Numbered from the stretch's first letter, positions 1 through 8,498 are shown. The stretch: DNA of 64,000 nucleotides from Promicromonospora sukumoe (GCF_014137995.1 NZ_JACGWV010000001.1:3596001-3660000), one strand, 5' to 3'. The notes: generated by a model from the letters alone, not told the origin. A program made the numbers and translations.

Positions 1-1699
1 ACGCCGCCCGAAGGTCGCGCTCCACAACCACCGACACGAACCCCTCCTCCACCGCCAGCACCACATCCACGCGCCCACCGCCTTCGGCAGCCAGACGCGT
101 CATCACCACAACCCCGTCCTGCACCCGCACCGACGTCAAACCCCGATCCCCCGAAGCCACGGCCGCCTCCGACCGCCGCAACCCCACCAGCCCCCGATAC
201 AGCTCCAGCATCCGCGCCCCACCCTCAGAAGCAGCCTCGCCCCAGTCCAACCGAGAAGCCTCAAACGTCGACACCGCCTGAGGATCAGGCACCACCACAT
301 CCGCCCCGTACAGCTCCGCCCACCCGTGCCCACCGAACTCTGCGGCCCGGCCGCGCGAGATCGCCGCCCCGAGCTCCGGCTCCTCGTGGTCCGAGAAGTA
401 CTGGAACGGCGTCGTCGCGCCCCACTCCTCGCCCATGAACAGCATCGGCGTGAACGGCCCGAGCAGCACCACGGCCGCGCTCACCGCGAGCGCCCCCGGC
501 GACAGCACGCGCGACGGCCGGTCGCCGAGCGCCCGGTTGCCGACCTGGTCGTGGTTCTGCGAGCAGACGACGAAGCGGCGTCGGTCCATGTCGGGCGGCA
601 CGGGCGCGCCCCAGTTCTTGCCGCGGAAGGTGGACCAGCCGCCGTCGTGCACGAACACGTCGGTCAGCGCCTTGGCGAGCGTCTCCGGGGTGCCGAAGTC
701 GGCGTAGTACCCCTGCCGCTCGCCGGTCAGGAGGGTGTGCAGGGCGTGGTGGACGTCGTCGGCCCACTGCGCCGTCATCCCGTACCCGGCCCGCCCCTCA
801 AACTGAGAACCGGTAGGCGTCACCGTCCGCGGATCGTTCGCATCCGACTCCGCCACCAGCGACAACGGCCGCCCCAGATCGGCCGCAAGCACAGCAACGG
901 CATCAGAAAGATCAGCCAGCACATGCCGCGGCGAGTCGTCCACCAGCGCATGGACGGCGTCGAGCCGCAGGGCGTCGACGTGGAAGTCGCGGAACCATCG
1001 CAGCGCCTTCTCGATGACGAACGCCCGCACCTCCGCGGAGCCGTCGCCGTCGAGGTTCACGGCCGAGCCCCATGGCGTCTGGTGCTCGTCGGTGAAGTAC
1101 GGACCGAACTCGGCGAGGTAGTTGCCCGAGGGCCCCAGGTGGTTGTCGACGACGTCGAGGCAGACTGCGAGCCCGCGAGCGTGCGCGGCGTCGACGAAGC
1201 GCTGGAGCGCCGCCGGCCCGCCGTACGGCTCGTGCACGGCCCACAGCGCGACGCCGTCGTACCCCCAGCCGTGGTGCCCGCCGAACGCGGCGACCGGCAT
1301 CAGCTCGATCATCTCGACGCCGAGGTCGGCCAGGTGGTCCAGGCGCCCGACGGCGGCGTCGAGCGTGCCCTCGGGCGTGAACGTCCCCATGTGCAGCTCG
1401 TAGGTGACGGCGCCGAGCGCGTCGCGGCCGGCCCAACCGCCGTCGGCCCAGGTGTGGGCGCCGACGTCGAAGGTGCGCGACGGACCGTGCACACCGACCG
1501 GCTGCCAGGGGCTGCGCGGGTCGGGGCGCGACGGTCCGCCGTCGAGCGAGAACGCGTAGTCGGTGCCGGCCAGCAGGGGCCGCGGCGAGCGCCACCAGCC
1601 TCCGTCGTCGGCCACCATCGCCTCCGTGGTGCCGTTTGCGGGCAGCACCAGGTCGACGCGCGACGCCGAGGGCGCCCAGACCCGCAGGTCCCCGCTCAT
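1..1699 (-). CDS. treZ: Malto-oligosyltrehalose trehalohydrolase TreZ (C-terminus cut by window edge)
   Basis: The frame is open from an ATG at 1699 to the window start, giving 566 codons, so only a short C-terminal piece is missing (family about 570-600 residues). The enzyme cleaves trehalose from maltooligosyltrehalose made by TreY, in the cytoplasm. Visible GH13 landmarks are the N-terminal beta domain beginning MSGDLRVWAPSASRVDLVLP, the GGHHGWGYDG segment, DVVDNHLGP (usually DVVYNHLGP), ALRLDAVHAL with the nucleophile Asp, LVAESD with the acid Glu, and the NHDQVGNRA segment. Its ATG overlaps the treY stop as ATGA, so the two genes are translationally coupled. Identification is firm. Confidence 0.93.
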   Translation of the reverse strand, partial: MSGDLRVWAPSASRVDLVLPANGTTEAMVADDGGWWRSPRPLLAGTDYAFSLDGGPSRPDPRSPWQPVGVHGPSRTFDVGAHTWADGGWAGRDALGAVTYELHMGTFTPEGTLDAAVGRLDHLADLGVEMIELMPVAAFGGHHGWGYDGVALWAVHEPYGGPAALQRFVDAAHARGLAVCLDVVDNHLGPSGNYLAEFGPYFTDEHQTPWGSAVNLDGDGSAEVRAFVIEKALRWFRDFHVDALRLDAVHALVDDSPRHVLADLSDAVAVLAADLGRPLSLVAESDANDPRTVTPTGSQFEGRAGYGMTAQWADDVHHALHTLLTGERQGYYADFGTPETLAKALTDVFVHDGGWSTFRGKNWGAPVPPDMDRRRFVVCSQNHDQVGNRALGDRPSRVLSPGALAVSAAVVLLGPFTPMLFMGEEWGATTPFQYFSDHEEPELGAAISRGRAAEFGGHGWAELYGADVVVPDPQAVSTFEASRLDWGEAASEGGARMLELYRGLVGLRRSEAAVASGDRGLTSVRVQDGVVVMTRLAAEGGGRVDVVLAVEEGFVSVVVERDLRAA

Positions 1700-4239
1700 G
1701 CGCCGGCCCCGTCCGCCGAACCGGCACCAGCAGCACCGGCACCAGCAGCACCACCCGAGTCCGCTACCAGCAACGCAACCGGCCACGCCCCCAGCAGCTC
1801 CCCGAGCCGCACGGCCCCACCTTCAAAGACAGAACCGGTCAGCACAGACCGCCACCCCTCCCCCGGACCAAGATCCGGCAACACCACCAGAGCCTCATCA
1901 AGCCCGGGCGCATCCCCCAGCCGCGTAGCCACCACAGCCACCCGAGGCCCAGCACCGTCCGACCGCACGAACCCCACAGCCCGCGCAGTCGTCACCGGCA
2001 GCGGCTCATACCCGGCCCCCTCGCTGACGAACGCCCCGGGATACGCCCGCCGAACCCGCAGCGCAGCAGCCGTCACCACCAGCTTCTCCTCGGCCAGTCC
2101 CGACGGCGTCCGCCCCGCATCCAGCGACTCAAGTACAGCCGCAAGCCCCTCAAAATCAACGGCCCGCCGATTATCCGGATCAACCAGCGACGTCCCGGTC
2201 ACTTCGGTCCCCTGATACACATCAGCGACGCCAGGCACCGTGAGCTGCAGCAGCTTCGTCGCCAGCACCGACCGCCGCACCGTCGGCGTCACCCGCTCCA
2301 CCCAGTCGGCAAAACCGGCGACCACCTCGGGATGCGCCAACAGCGAGGTCGCGTACTCCACCAGACCGGCTTCCCGAGCAAGATCCGGCGCCGTCCACAG
2401 AGTCCAGGACTTCTGCTCCCGCGACGCCTTGACCAGGTAATCAGCAAGCCTTTCGGCCTCAATCGGTCCAGCAACAGTCCACGTCCCCGCGAGCGTCTGC
2501 CACAGCAGGTTCTCGGTCCGCCCGTCGAGGTCGGCGGGCCGCACGTCCGACGTCGCCTCCCGCAGCCGCCGCACCAGCGAGATCCACGCATCCGCATGCG
2601 AGGAGACTGCCCCGATCCGCGACCGCACGTCCTCGCCCCGCTTCGTGTCGTGCGTCGAGCCGGCGGTCATCGTCGCGGGCCACGACTCCGCGGTCTGCCG
2701 GGCATGGGCATGCAGTTCGTCCGGCCCGACGCCGAAACGCGCCGGCGCCGCACCCACCTCGCACAGGCTGACCAGGTGGGTCCACCGGTAGTACGCGGTG
2801 TCCTCCACGCCCTTGGCCATGACGGCGCCGCACACCTGCGGGAACCGGACGACGAACTCGGCACGCCGCTCCTCGTCCCGCCGGCCCGCGGACCCGGCCT
2901 CGCGCCCGAGCACCAGCTCGACGACGAGGTCGAGCGTGTCGTGCCGGTCCGGGTCGAGGCGCGTCCGGGCGACGTCGGCCGCCTCCCGCACCACGCGCTC
3001 CGCCTCGGGCGGGGCCTCCTCCCCCGGCACGACGTACGCGCGGTACCGGCCGAACGCGACGACCAGCTCGACCACGCAGTCCTGCAGGGACCGGAACGTG
3101 TGGTCGCGCAGCCGCACGTCCTCGCGGCAGATGTCGGCGAGCATGGTCGTCAGCAGGTGGATCTCCGCGTACAGCGAGGTCTCGACGATCTGCCGCTTGG
3201 CCTGCTCGATCACGTCGCCCAGGGTGGTCTGCTCGCCCGTCACCTCGTGCATCAGGCCGGCGAGCGGGGCCGCGCCGTCGGGGTCGACCTGGAGGGCGTG
3301 CAGCCGCCACGCCGTGTCGTAGCCCGTGGTCCCTGCGACGGGCCAGTCGTCGGGCAGCGCCTCGTCCTCCTCCAGGATCTTCTCGGCCACGACCCACGCC
3401 CCGCCCGTCGCCGCGTCCAGCCGGCGCAGATACCCGCGGGGATCGGCCAGCCCGTCGGGGTGGTCGATGCGGAAGCCGTCGATCACGCCCGCGTCGAAGA
3501 GCTCGAACAGCAGGGCGTGCGTGGCGTCGAAGACGTCGTCGTCCTCCACGCGGATGCCCGCCAGCGTGCCGACGTCGAAGAAACGCCGGTAGTTGAGCTC
3601 CTCGTCGGCCACGCGCCAGTACGCGAGCCGGTAGTGCTGCCGCCCCACGAGCTCGGCCAGCGGCAGGTCCTCCGTCTCCGGGCGCACGGGGAACAGGTGG
3701 TCGTAGTACCGCAGGACGGGCTGCTCCTCATCCCCTTCCCCGGGCACGACGGCGCGGTCGAGCACGAGCTCCCCCGCCGCGAGCACCGTGCCGATCCGCG
3801 CCCCCAGCACCGGCATGAGGAGGCCCTCACCAGCGGCGATGTCGAGGTCGAACCAGTCCGCGTACGGCGACTCGTGACCGTGCTTGAGCGCGGACCACAG
3901 GGCGCGGTTGTGCCAGGCCGGCGTCGGCACGGCCATGTGGTTCGGTACGACGTCGACGACGACGCCCATCCCGCGCGCGTGCGCCGCCGCCGCGAGCCGT
4001 TCGAGGCCCTCGCGGCCGCCCATGACGTCGCTGATCCGGGTGTGGTCCACGACGTCGTACCCGTGCGTGGAACCCGGCGCCGCCTGCAGCACCGGCGAGA
4101 GGTAGAGGTCCGTGACCCCCAGGGTGTCGAGGTACGGGAGCGTCTTCTCGGCGTCCGCGAACGTCAGGTCGGGGCCGAGCTGCAGCCGGTAGGTGCTCAC
4201 CGGGGTGCGGCGGCCGGGTCCAGGGAGATGGGAATGCAC
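1696..4239 (-). CDS. treY: Maltooligosyltrehalose synthase TreY
   Basis: This 847-residue GH13 enzyme isomerises the reducing end of maltodextrin to an alpha,alpha-1,1 linkage, making the TreZ substrate. The N-terminus carries STYRLQLGPDLTFADA, then the TreY signatures YLSPVLQAAPGSTHGYDVVD and VDVVPNHMA, later GFRIDHPDGLADP (catalytic Asp region), VVAEKILEEDE (acid Glu) and GVEDTAYYRW with STHDTKRGEDVR. Length is normal for actinobacterial TreY. The start is a GTG at 4239 preceded at close range by GGAGG. The 3' end overlaps treZ by four bases. treX would be expected nearby but is not in the window. Confidence 0.95.
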   Translation of the reverse strand: MHSHLPGPGRRTPVSTYRLQLGPDLTFADAEKTLPYLDTLGVTDLYLSPVLQAAPGSTHGYDVVDHTRISDVMGGREGLERLAAAAHARGMGVVVDVVPNHMAVPTPAWHNRALWSALKHGHESPYADWFDLDIAAGEGLLMPVLGARIGTVLAAGELVLDRAVVPGEGDEEQPVLRYYDHLFPVRPETEDLPLAELVGRQHYRLAYWRVADEELNYRRFFDVGTLAGIRVEDDDVFDATHALLFELFDAGVIDGFRIDHPDGLADPRGYLRRLDAATGGAWVVAEKILEEDEALPDDWPVAGTTGYDTAWRLHALQVDPDGAAPLAGLMHEVTGEQTTLGDVIEQAKRQIVETSLYAEIHLLTTMLADICREDVRLRDHTFRSLQDCVVELVVAFGRYRAYVVPGEEAPPEAERVVREAADVARTRLDPDRHDTLDLVVELVLGREAGSAGRRDEERRAEFVVRFPQVCGAVMAKGVEDTAYYRWTHLVSLCEVGAAPARFGVGPDELHAHARQTAESWPATMTAGSTHDTKRGEDVRSRIGAVSSHADAWISLVRRLREATSDVRPADLDGRTENLLWQTLAGTWTVAGPIEAERLADYLVKASREQKSWTLWTAPDLAREAGLVEYATSLLAHPEVVAGFADWVERVTPTVRRSVLATKLLQLTVPGVADVYQGTEVTGTSLVDPDNRRAVDFEGLAAVLESLDAGRTPSGLAEEKLVVTAAALRVRRAYPGAFVSEGAGYEPLPVTTARAVGFVRSDGAGPRVAVVATRLGDAPGLDEALVVLPDLGPGEGWRSVLTGSVFEGGAVRLGELLGAWPVALLVADSGGAAGAGAAGAGSADGAGA

Positions 4240-4288
4240 TGTGCCTCCGTCGTTCGGTGGCCGTCCGGCCGTCCCGCGTGGTCCACAC

Positions 4289-4301
4289 GATGTCGGACAT
4301 C
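4289..4301. promoter_or_regulatory. Short palindrome in the treY / 4408-gene divergent region
   Basis: GATGTC-G-GACATC is a 6-bp inverted repeat with a one-base centre. It lies in the 168-bp divergent intergenic region and could be an operator. There is no independent support, and short palindromes are common at this GC content. Confidence 0.3.
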
Positions 4302-4407
4302 GACGTATCTCGCCAGGCCACGGGGTGAATCTCTCATCCTGGTCTCACGTACTTCTCATGATCGCGTGGAAACGTGGTCCTTCCGCCCGACGGAAGGAAC
4401 GGACCGC

Positions 4408-5406
4408 ATGTCCAAGCTCTCGAACATGATCGGCCTGGCCAAGAAGGTGCTCGACTCGCAGAACGGGCAGCAGCAGCAGCAACAGGGCGCGCCGCAGAGT
4501 GGCTCGACGGGCCAGAGATCGTGGCAGTCCACCCTTCGGGACGTCGCCAACGCGGTGAGCGGGCAGAACCAGCAGCAGGGACAGGGTCAGGGCTACCCGG
4601 GTCAGCAGCAGGGCTACCCGCCCGCTCCGCAGGGTTACCCGGGCCAGCAGCAGGGCTACCCCGCCCAGCAGGGTTACCCGGGCGGGCACGGCCCCGCCGA
4701 CGCCGACCGTCAGGCGATCGCCCGCTACGACTACCTCATGCAGACCGCCGACCCGCACCAGGTCGAGCGGATCCACGCCGAGGCCTTCGCGCGCCTGACG
4801 CCGGCGCAGCGCCACGCCGTGATGCAGCGTATGCAGACCGAGCTCCCGCAGCACGAGCAGCCCCGCTCCGCCGACCCGGTCGAGCTGTCCCGCGCAGCGG
4901 GCCGCAGCGAGGCCCGCCGGCCGGGCTCCATGCGGTCCGTGCTCGCCAAGGTCGGCAAGGGCGGCGCCGTCGCCGGAGTCGCCGTGGGCGCGGTCGGTAT
5001 CCTGGGCGCCGTCGCGGCCGGTGCGGTCGTCAGCAGCGTCGCCGGGCCCCTCCTGGCTGACGCCGCGAACCTCGGCGTCGACTTCGAGTCTCTTGCCTCG
5101 GGCGTCGACATCGAGGGCCTGACGGCGGCTGCCGGCGAGTTCGGGACCGGTGCCCTGGGCGAGGCCGCGGCCGGCTTCGAGGAGTACGGGACGGGCGCGA
5201 TCGACCAGGCCACGGCGGGCATCGAGGGCTACGGGGCTGACGCCCTGGGCCAGGCGACCACGGGCGTCGAGGACTTCGCCGGCAGCGCCGAGGGCGCGGT
5301 GTCCGGCGTCGGGGACCAGGTCTCCGGGGTCGGCGACCAGGTCTCGGAGGCCGGCCAGGGTCTCTCGGACATCGCGGAGAAGTTCGACCCGCGCAACTTC
5401 TTCTGA
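4408..5406 (+). CDS. Gln/Tyr-Pro-Gly-rich protein with hydrophobic stretch, unknown function
   Basis: This 332-residue protein starts at ATG 4408, after an AAGGA-type ribosome site. Three parts are visible. The N-terminal helix MSKLSNMIGLAKKVLDS is followed by a low-complexity zone (residues about 20-95) with a poly-Gln run and repeated QGYPGQQ-like units. A conserved-looking central segment, RYDYLMQTADPHQVERIHAE with FARLTPAQRHAVMQRMQTEL, is found in other actinobacterial hypothetical proteins. After a glycine/alanine/valine stretch (about 190-215) that could enter a membrane comes a run of near-repeats containing GALGEAAAGFEEYG and GVGDQVSGVGDQVSEAGQGL. There is no catalytic motif and I cannot assign a function. 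It is followed directly by a strong terminator and is probably monocistronic. Confidence 0.85.
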   Translation: MSKLSNMIGLAKKVLDSQNGQQQQQQGAPQSGSTGQRSWQSTLRDVANAVSGQNQQQGQGQGYPGQQQGYPPAPQGYPGQQQGYPAQQGYPGGHGPADADRQAIARYDYLMQTADPHQVERIHAEAFARLTPAQRHAVMQRMQTELPQHEQPRSADPVELSRAAGRSEARRPGSMRSVLAKVGKGGAVAGVAVGAVGILGAVAAGAVVSSVAGPLLADAANLGVDFESLASGVDIEGLTAAAGEFGTGALGEAAAGFEEYGTGAIDQATAGIEGYGADALGQATTGVEDFAGSAEGAVSGVGDQVSGVGDQVSEAGQGLSDIAEKFDPRNFF

Positions 5407-5431
5407 GCGGCACCGTCCGACCGGGCCTGAC

Positions 5432-5474
5432 GCGCTACGCACCCTTCCTCACCGGCAGGGTGCGTAGCGCTTTT
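5432..5474 (+). terminator. Rho-independent terminator after the QYPG-rich gene
   Basis: A 13-bp perfect stem, GCGCTACGCACCC at 5432-5444 pairing with 5458-5470, with a 13-nt loop, is followed by TTTT. It starts 25 bases after the stop codon. Confidence 0.92.
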
Positions 5475-5589
5475 CGGCCAGGTCGTACTATCCAGACATG
5501 ACGGGCGGACAGAGATCCACGGGGTGCTGCGACCGGGAGCAGCCACGGTGAGCCATCACGACTAGACGTTCGCCGACGCCGGTCCCAGC

Positions 5590-5952
5590 GTGGTCGGCGA
5601 GGCAGTCGGATCCCTGATCGCTCTCGCGGGCCCCTTTGTCCTGCTCGTCAACCTGTGGGACGCCTACGGATTCCTGACGTCGTCCACACCGCAAGCTCGG
5701 CACACGATCGTGTACGCGGCGGTTGCCCTGCTCATGCTGGCCTCGGTGGCGTGGACCTTCGTGTCGGCCTGGCGTCGACAGGCTCGCGTCATCGCATTCG
5801 TCTGGCACGTGCTGGTGGGGGCCGTGGCGATCGCAGCAATCGCGCTGTTCATCGTTCCACAGGTGGACTGGCGTTCACTCAACGATCCGCCGCCAGTAGA
5901 GCAGAACATCGACTACGACCCGTGCTACTCGGGCGGAGCCCCCTGCGGCTGA
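5590..5952 (+). CDS. Small membrane protein, unknown
   Basis: This 120-residue protein has three hydrophobic segments (about 7-27, 41-60 and 70-91) and a short periplasmic-type tail ending in a Cys-containing NIDYDPCYSGGAPCG. GTG 5590 is the first usable start after an in-frame stop at 5563, and the ribosome site is weak. The last 28 bases overlap tail-to-tail with the potassium channel gene on the other strand. No family is recognised. The clear membrane topology and the absence of a better frame make it a likely gene. Confidence 0.6.
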   Translation: MVGEAVGSLIALAGPFVLLVNLWDAYGFLTSSTPQARHTIVYAAVALLMLASVAWTFVSAWRRQARVIAFVWHVLVGAVAIAAIALFIVPQVDWRSLNDPPPVEQNIDYDPCYSGGAPCG

Positions 5953-6608
5953 GTCAGCTGTGTTCGCGGCTCTCCACCAGTGACCCTGTCGCCCTGGACC
6001 TGGGAGATGATCCACGCCGTGGCGCCGGCGATCACCGCCCCGACCGTCGCGATCCCAACGATCATCAGCCCCACCGCGATGAATCTGCCCTCGGTCGTCA
6101 CCGGGTACCGGTCCCCGTAACTCACGGTCGTGACGGTGGCGGCCGACCACCAGAGCGCATCGCCGATCGACGTGATGTTGGCGTCAGCCGCATCCTGTTC
6201 GGCGTCGAGCATCGCGATCGCCGCGAGCCCGGAGACGACGACGGCCGTGCCGATCACATAGATACCGACGCGTCCGACGAGGGAGTTCTTCGCGGACCGG
6301 TTCAAGATGCGTGCCAGCGCAAGCACCCGCAACAACCTGAGCGATCTGAACATCGGCAGCACGATCAGCGCGACGTCGTACCAATGGCGAATGACGTAGG
6401 TCCGGCGCTGTTCGGCTAGCCAGATGCGCACCGCGAAGTCGACCGCGAACGCTCCCCACACCGTCCAGCTGCCGACCCGCAGCACCGTCTCCAGGTCGGG
6501 GTCGAGCCGCGGATCGATCACGGGCCATGCGTAGGCGATGAGAAACGCGACCGCCAGCAGGAGCAACGGGATCTCCGCGCGGTCCTCCCACCTTTCGAGT
6601 CTCGTCAT
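5925..6608 (-). CDS. Voltage-gated-type potassium channel, one pore domain
   Basis: This 227-residue Kv-like channel has S1-S4-like helices, a basic S4-like segment FRSLRLLRVLALARILNRS (several Arg/Lys at third or fourth positions), then the pore helix and filter TVTTVSYGDRYPVT followed by the S6 helix. The filter reads T-V-S-Y-G-D rather than the usual T-V-G-Y-G-D. It should sit in the membrane as a tetramer and pass K+. ATG 6608 gives MTRLERW; an in-frame GTG at 6617 is possible. It lacks the C-terminal RCK/TrkA-N domain seen in many bacterial channels. The 3' end overlaps the small membrane gene by 28 bases. Confidence 0.9.
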   Translation of the reverse strand: MTRLERWEDRAEIPLLLLAVAFLIAYAWPVIDPRLDPDLETVLRVGSWTVWGAFAVDFAVRIWLAEQRRTYVIRHWYDVALIVLPMFRSLRLLRVLALARILNRSAKNSLVGRVGIYVIGTAVVVSGLAAIAMLDAEQDAADANITSIGDALWWSAATVTTVSYGDRYPVTTEGRFIAVGLMIVGIATVGAVIAGATAWIISQVQGDRVTGGEPRTQLTQPQGAPPE

Positions 6609-6819
6609 GCATTTCACGTTACGCAGACGAACACTGCGCTTCTCGGCACCCGTCCGGAACGACCGGATGAATTCCGTTCGGCCAAGGGCCCCGGTCTGAC
6701 GAGCGCTATCAAGCGATCCCGCGCGGGTCGACCTGAGATGTCAACCAGGCCACGTGATTCACCCGCCCGCGCCCCCTGCGTAGCCTGAAGCCCTGTCCGC
6801 ACACGAGGGGGTCTGGCTG

Positions 6820-6969
6820 ATGGCTGGTCTGTGGGGTAGGAAGTCTCGCGCGAAGAGCTGGAAGCGCGGCCTGTGGGGAAGCACGACGAAGGGCCGCAGC
6901 AAGAACCTGTTCAAGCGGACGTGGGGCAGCAGCAAGAACACCAAGCGCTCCAAGGGCGGCCTGTGGTGA
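6820..6969 (+). CDS. 49-residue highly basic, Trp-repeat small protein
   Basis: This short gene has ATG at 6820, an AGGGGG ribosome site eight bases upstream and TGA at 6967. The product has 15 Lys/Arg, no acidic residue and five Trp. The unit (G)LWG recurs: AGLWG, RGLWG, RTWG and a terminal GGLW, spaced by basic Ser/Lys/Arg linkers such as RKSRAKSWKR and STTKGRSKNLFKR. There are no Cys residues and no signal peptide. The composition fits binding to nucleic acid or anionic membrane, but that is inference and I recognise no family. The neighbours (potassium channel, acidic protein) give no functional hint. Confidence 0.7.
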   Translation: MAGLWGRKSRAKSWKRGLWGSTTKGRSKNLFKRTWGSSKNTKRSKGGLW

Positions 6970-7002
6970 GCGCACGCCGCTCGCGCTAGCTCAGGCGTTA
7001 GC

Positions 7003-7800
7003 TCAGTTCGAGCCGGGCTCCGCCTGCTCGCCGACAGTCACCGCGGCGGCGTCCAGCACGGCCCGGAGCTGATCGTGCGGAAATCCGTCGTCGGCCTCCG
7101 GGTCCGGCGCGAGCCGCGTGCTGTAGAACGGCTCGGCGTCGGCATCACGCTCGGCGACCCACCGGTTCCCGGCCTCGTCGCTCTGCCACGTGACGCCCTT
7201 GCCGCGGAAGTCGGCACGTTCGAGCCAGTCGGTGCCGCGCGGCCAGTAGCCTTCCCAGCTCTCGGGGCGCAGTCCGGCGTACGCCTCCTCGACGGCGGCG
7301 ACGGCACCGTCCACGTCGTCGTCGTCGAAGACGGCCGCGAACCGGCACAGCAGGGCCAGTGCCGCGCCCGGGGGCCACTGCCCCGGGTTCTTCGCCGCGA
7401 TGGCCCGGGTGATCAGGTCGAGCTCCGACCAGCGCAGCGCGTGCGGGTGCCAGTGCGCCAGGTCGTCCCAGCCGAGCTCGGCCGGCTCGTCCGAGTCAGG
7501 GTCGGCGTCCGAGTCCGCGCCCGCGCCCGGGACGGTCACGCCCAGGCTGTAGGAGTCGGCCCAGACGTCGATGCTCAGCACGACGTGATGGCCGGCACCG
7601 ACCTCAAAGGCCACGTCGAACGACGAGTCATCGTCGTCGTCCTCCTCGTCCTCGTCGTCGTCCAGCCAGTCCTCGAGCTCACCGAGCCGGTCCGCACCGG
7701 GCCCGTCCGCGTAGGCGTAGGTGTACTGCGCCCAGAACCCGGGCTCGTGCAGCGACTCGTGCAGGGTCGAAGGCGTCGTCACGGGAGAAAGATAGGGCAC
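7003..7800 (-). CDS. Acidic hypothetical protein
   Basis: This 265-residue protein has a strongly acidic N-terminal third, including DWLDDDEDEEDDDDD, and a second Asp/Glu-rich linker around residues 92-108. The rest looks globular and Trp-rich, e.g. AHWHPHALRWSELDLI and YWPRGTDWLERADFRGKGV. There are no membrane segments or signal peptide. GTG 7800 is the longest start; GTG 7782 (MTTPSTLHESL) is equally plausible. I do not recognise the family. It resembles the many acidic cytosolic proteins of unknown role in high-GC actinobacteria. It is read in the same direction as the TetR gene 30 bases upstream and may be co-transcribed. Confidence 0.75.
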   Translation of the reverse strand: MPYLSPVTTPSTLHESLHEPGFWAQYTYAYADGPGADRLGELEDWLDDDEDEEDDDDDSSFDVAFEVGAGHHVVLSIDVWADSYSLGVTVPGAGADSDADPDSDEPAELGWDDLAHWHPHALRWSELDLITRAIAAKNPGQWPPGAALALLCRFAAVFDDDDVDGAVAAVEEAYAGLRPESWEGYWPRGTDWLERADFRGKGVTWQSDEAGNRWVAERDADAEPFYSTRLAPDPEADDGFPHDQLRAVLDAAAVTVGEQAEPGSN

Positions 7801-7830
7801 TTCCAGCCCGCCGGGTAACGGCTCTCGCGG

Positions 7831-8412
7831 TCAGTCCTTAGGCGCGGAAAAGCGCTCGATGAGCAGCCCCAGCCGCTGGTCGTGGCCGGCCGCCGGGAGA
7901 CGGCCGCTGCGCTCCAGCATGGCCAGGCCGTGCAGGCTCGCCCAGAAGGTCTCGGTGACGATGCCGGGGTCGTCGTCCCCGGCCAGCGGCTCGACCGCCT
8001 GGAGCAGCTCGCCGAACCCCTCACGCAGGTAGGCAGGGCCGTCCGCGTCGGCGAACCGCACCTCGACGGCATGCGTGAACATGGCGTCGTAGATCGCGGG
8101 ACGCTTCCGCGCGAAGTCCGTGTAGGACGCCGCCACCGCGGCCAGCGCCCCGCCCGGGCCGACGGCGGCGCTGCGCGCGGCGCGCATCTCACGCGCCAGC
8201 TCCTCGAACCCCTGGGCCGCGACCGCCGTCATGATGGCGTTCTTGCCCTTGAAGTGGCTGTACAAGACCGGCTGGCTGTACTCGATCTCGGCGGCGAGCC
8301 GGCGGGTCGTGACCGCGTCCCAGCCCTCCGCCTCGGCCAGCTCGCGGGCGGCCCGGACGATCAGTTCCTCCCGCTGCGCCCGCTCGCGCTCACGGCGCGT
8401 TCCCGTTGCCAT
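7831..8412 (-). CDS. TetR/AcrR-family transcriptional regulator
   Basis: This 193-residue protein has a canonical N-terminal TetR helix-turn-helix: IVRAARELAEAEGWDAVTTR, then RRLAAEIEYSQPVLYSHFKGK. The C-terminal ligand domain contains YDAMFTHAVEVRF and TETFWASLHGLAMLERSGRL, the WHG-like pattern seen in one TetR subfamily. It lies divergent from a DUF4267 gene, and two palindromes in the 86-bp gap are obvious operator candidates. The likely role is auto-repression plus control of the divergent membrane protein, with an unknown ligand. Confidence 0.92.
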   Translation of the reverse strand: MATGTRRERERAQREELIVRAARELAEAEGWDAVTTRRLAAEIEYSQPVLYSHFKGKNAIMTAVAAQGFEELAREMRAARSAAVGPGGALAAVAASYTDFARKRPAIYDAMFTHAVEVRFADADGPAYLREGFGELLQAVEPLAGDDDPGIVTETFWASLHGLAMLERSGRLPAAGHDQRLGLLIERFSAPKD

Positions 8413-8420
8413 GCCCAGAT

Positions 8421-8435
8421 CCTAGCACTGCTAGG
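8421..8435. promoter_or_regulatory. Palindromic operator candidate for the TetR regulator
   Basis: CCTAGCA-C-TGCTAGG is a perfect 7-bp inverted repeat with a one-base centre, nine bases upstream of the tetR start. The half site resembles the second inverted repeat in the same gap, which fits one repressor controlling both genes. Confidence 0.65.
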
Positions 8436-8452
8436 AATTCTGCCTCCGCTCT

Positions 8453-8485
8453 GCTAGCGTCGCTATATCCGCTATCAACGCTAGC
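8453..8485. promoter_or_regulatory. Second inverted repeat in the TetR/DUF4267 gap
   Basis: GCTAGCGT at 8453-8460 pairs with ACGCTAGC at 8478-8485, leaving a 17-base spacer containing CGCTATA and GCTATCAACG. It shares the CTAGC core with the 8421-8435 palindrome. It lies directly before the AAGGAGAC ribosome site of the DUF4267 gene, so a protein bound here would block its transcription. Confidence 0.55.
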
Positions 8486-8498
8486 AAGGAGACCCGCC

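Noticed and set aside
1636-4407. Long plus-strand frame across treY leading into the 4408 gene
   Set aside because: It is antisense to treY and only its last 332 codons, from ATG 4408 with its own ribosome site, look like protein.
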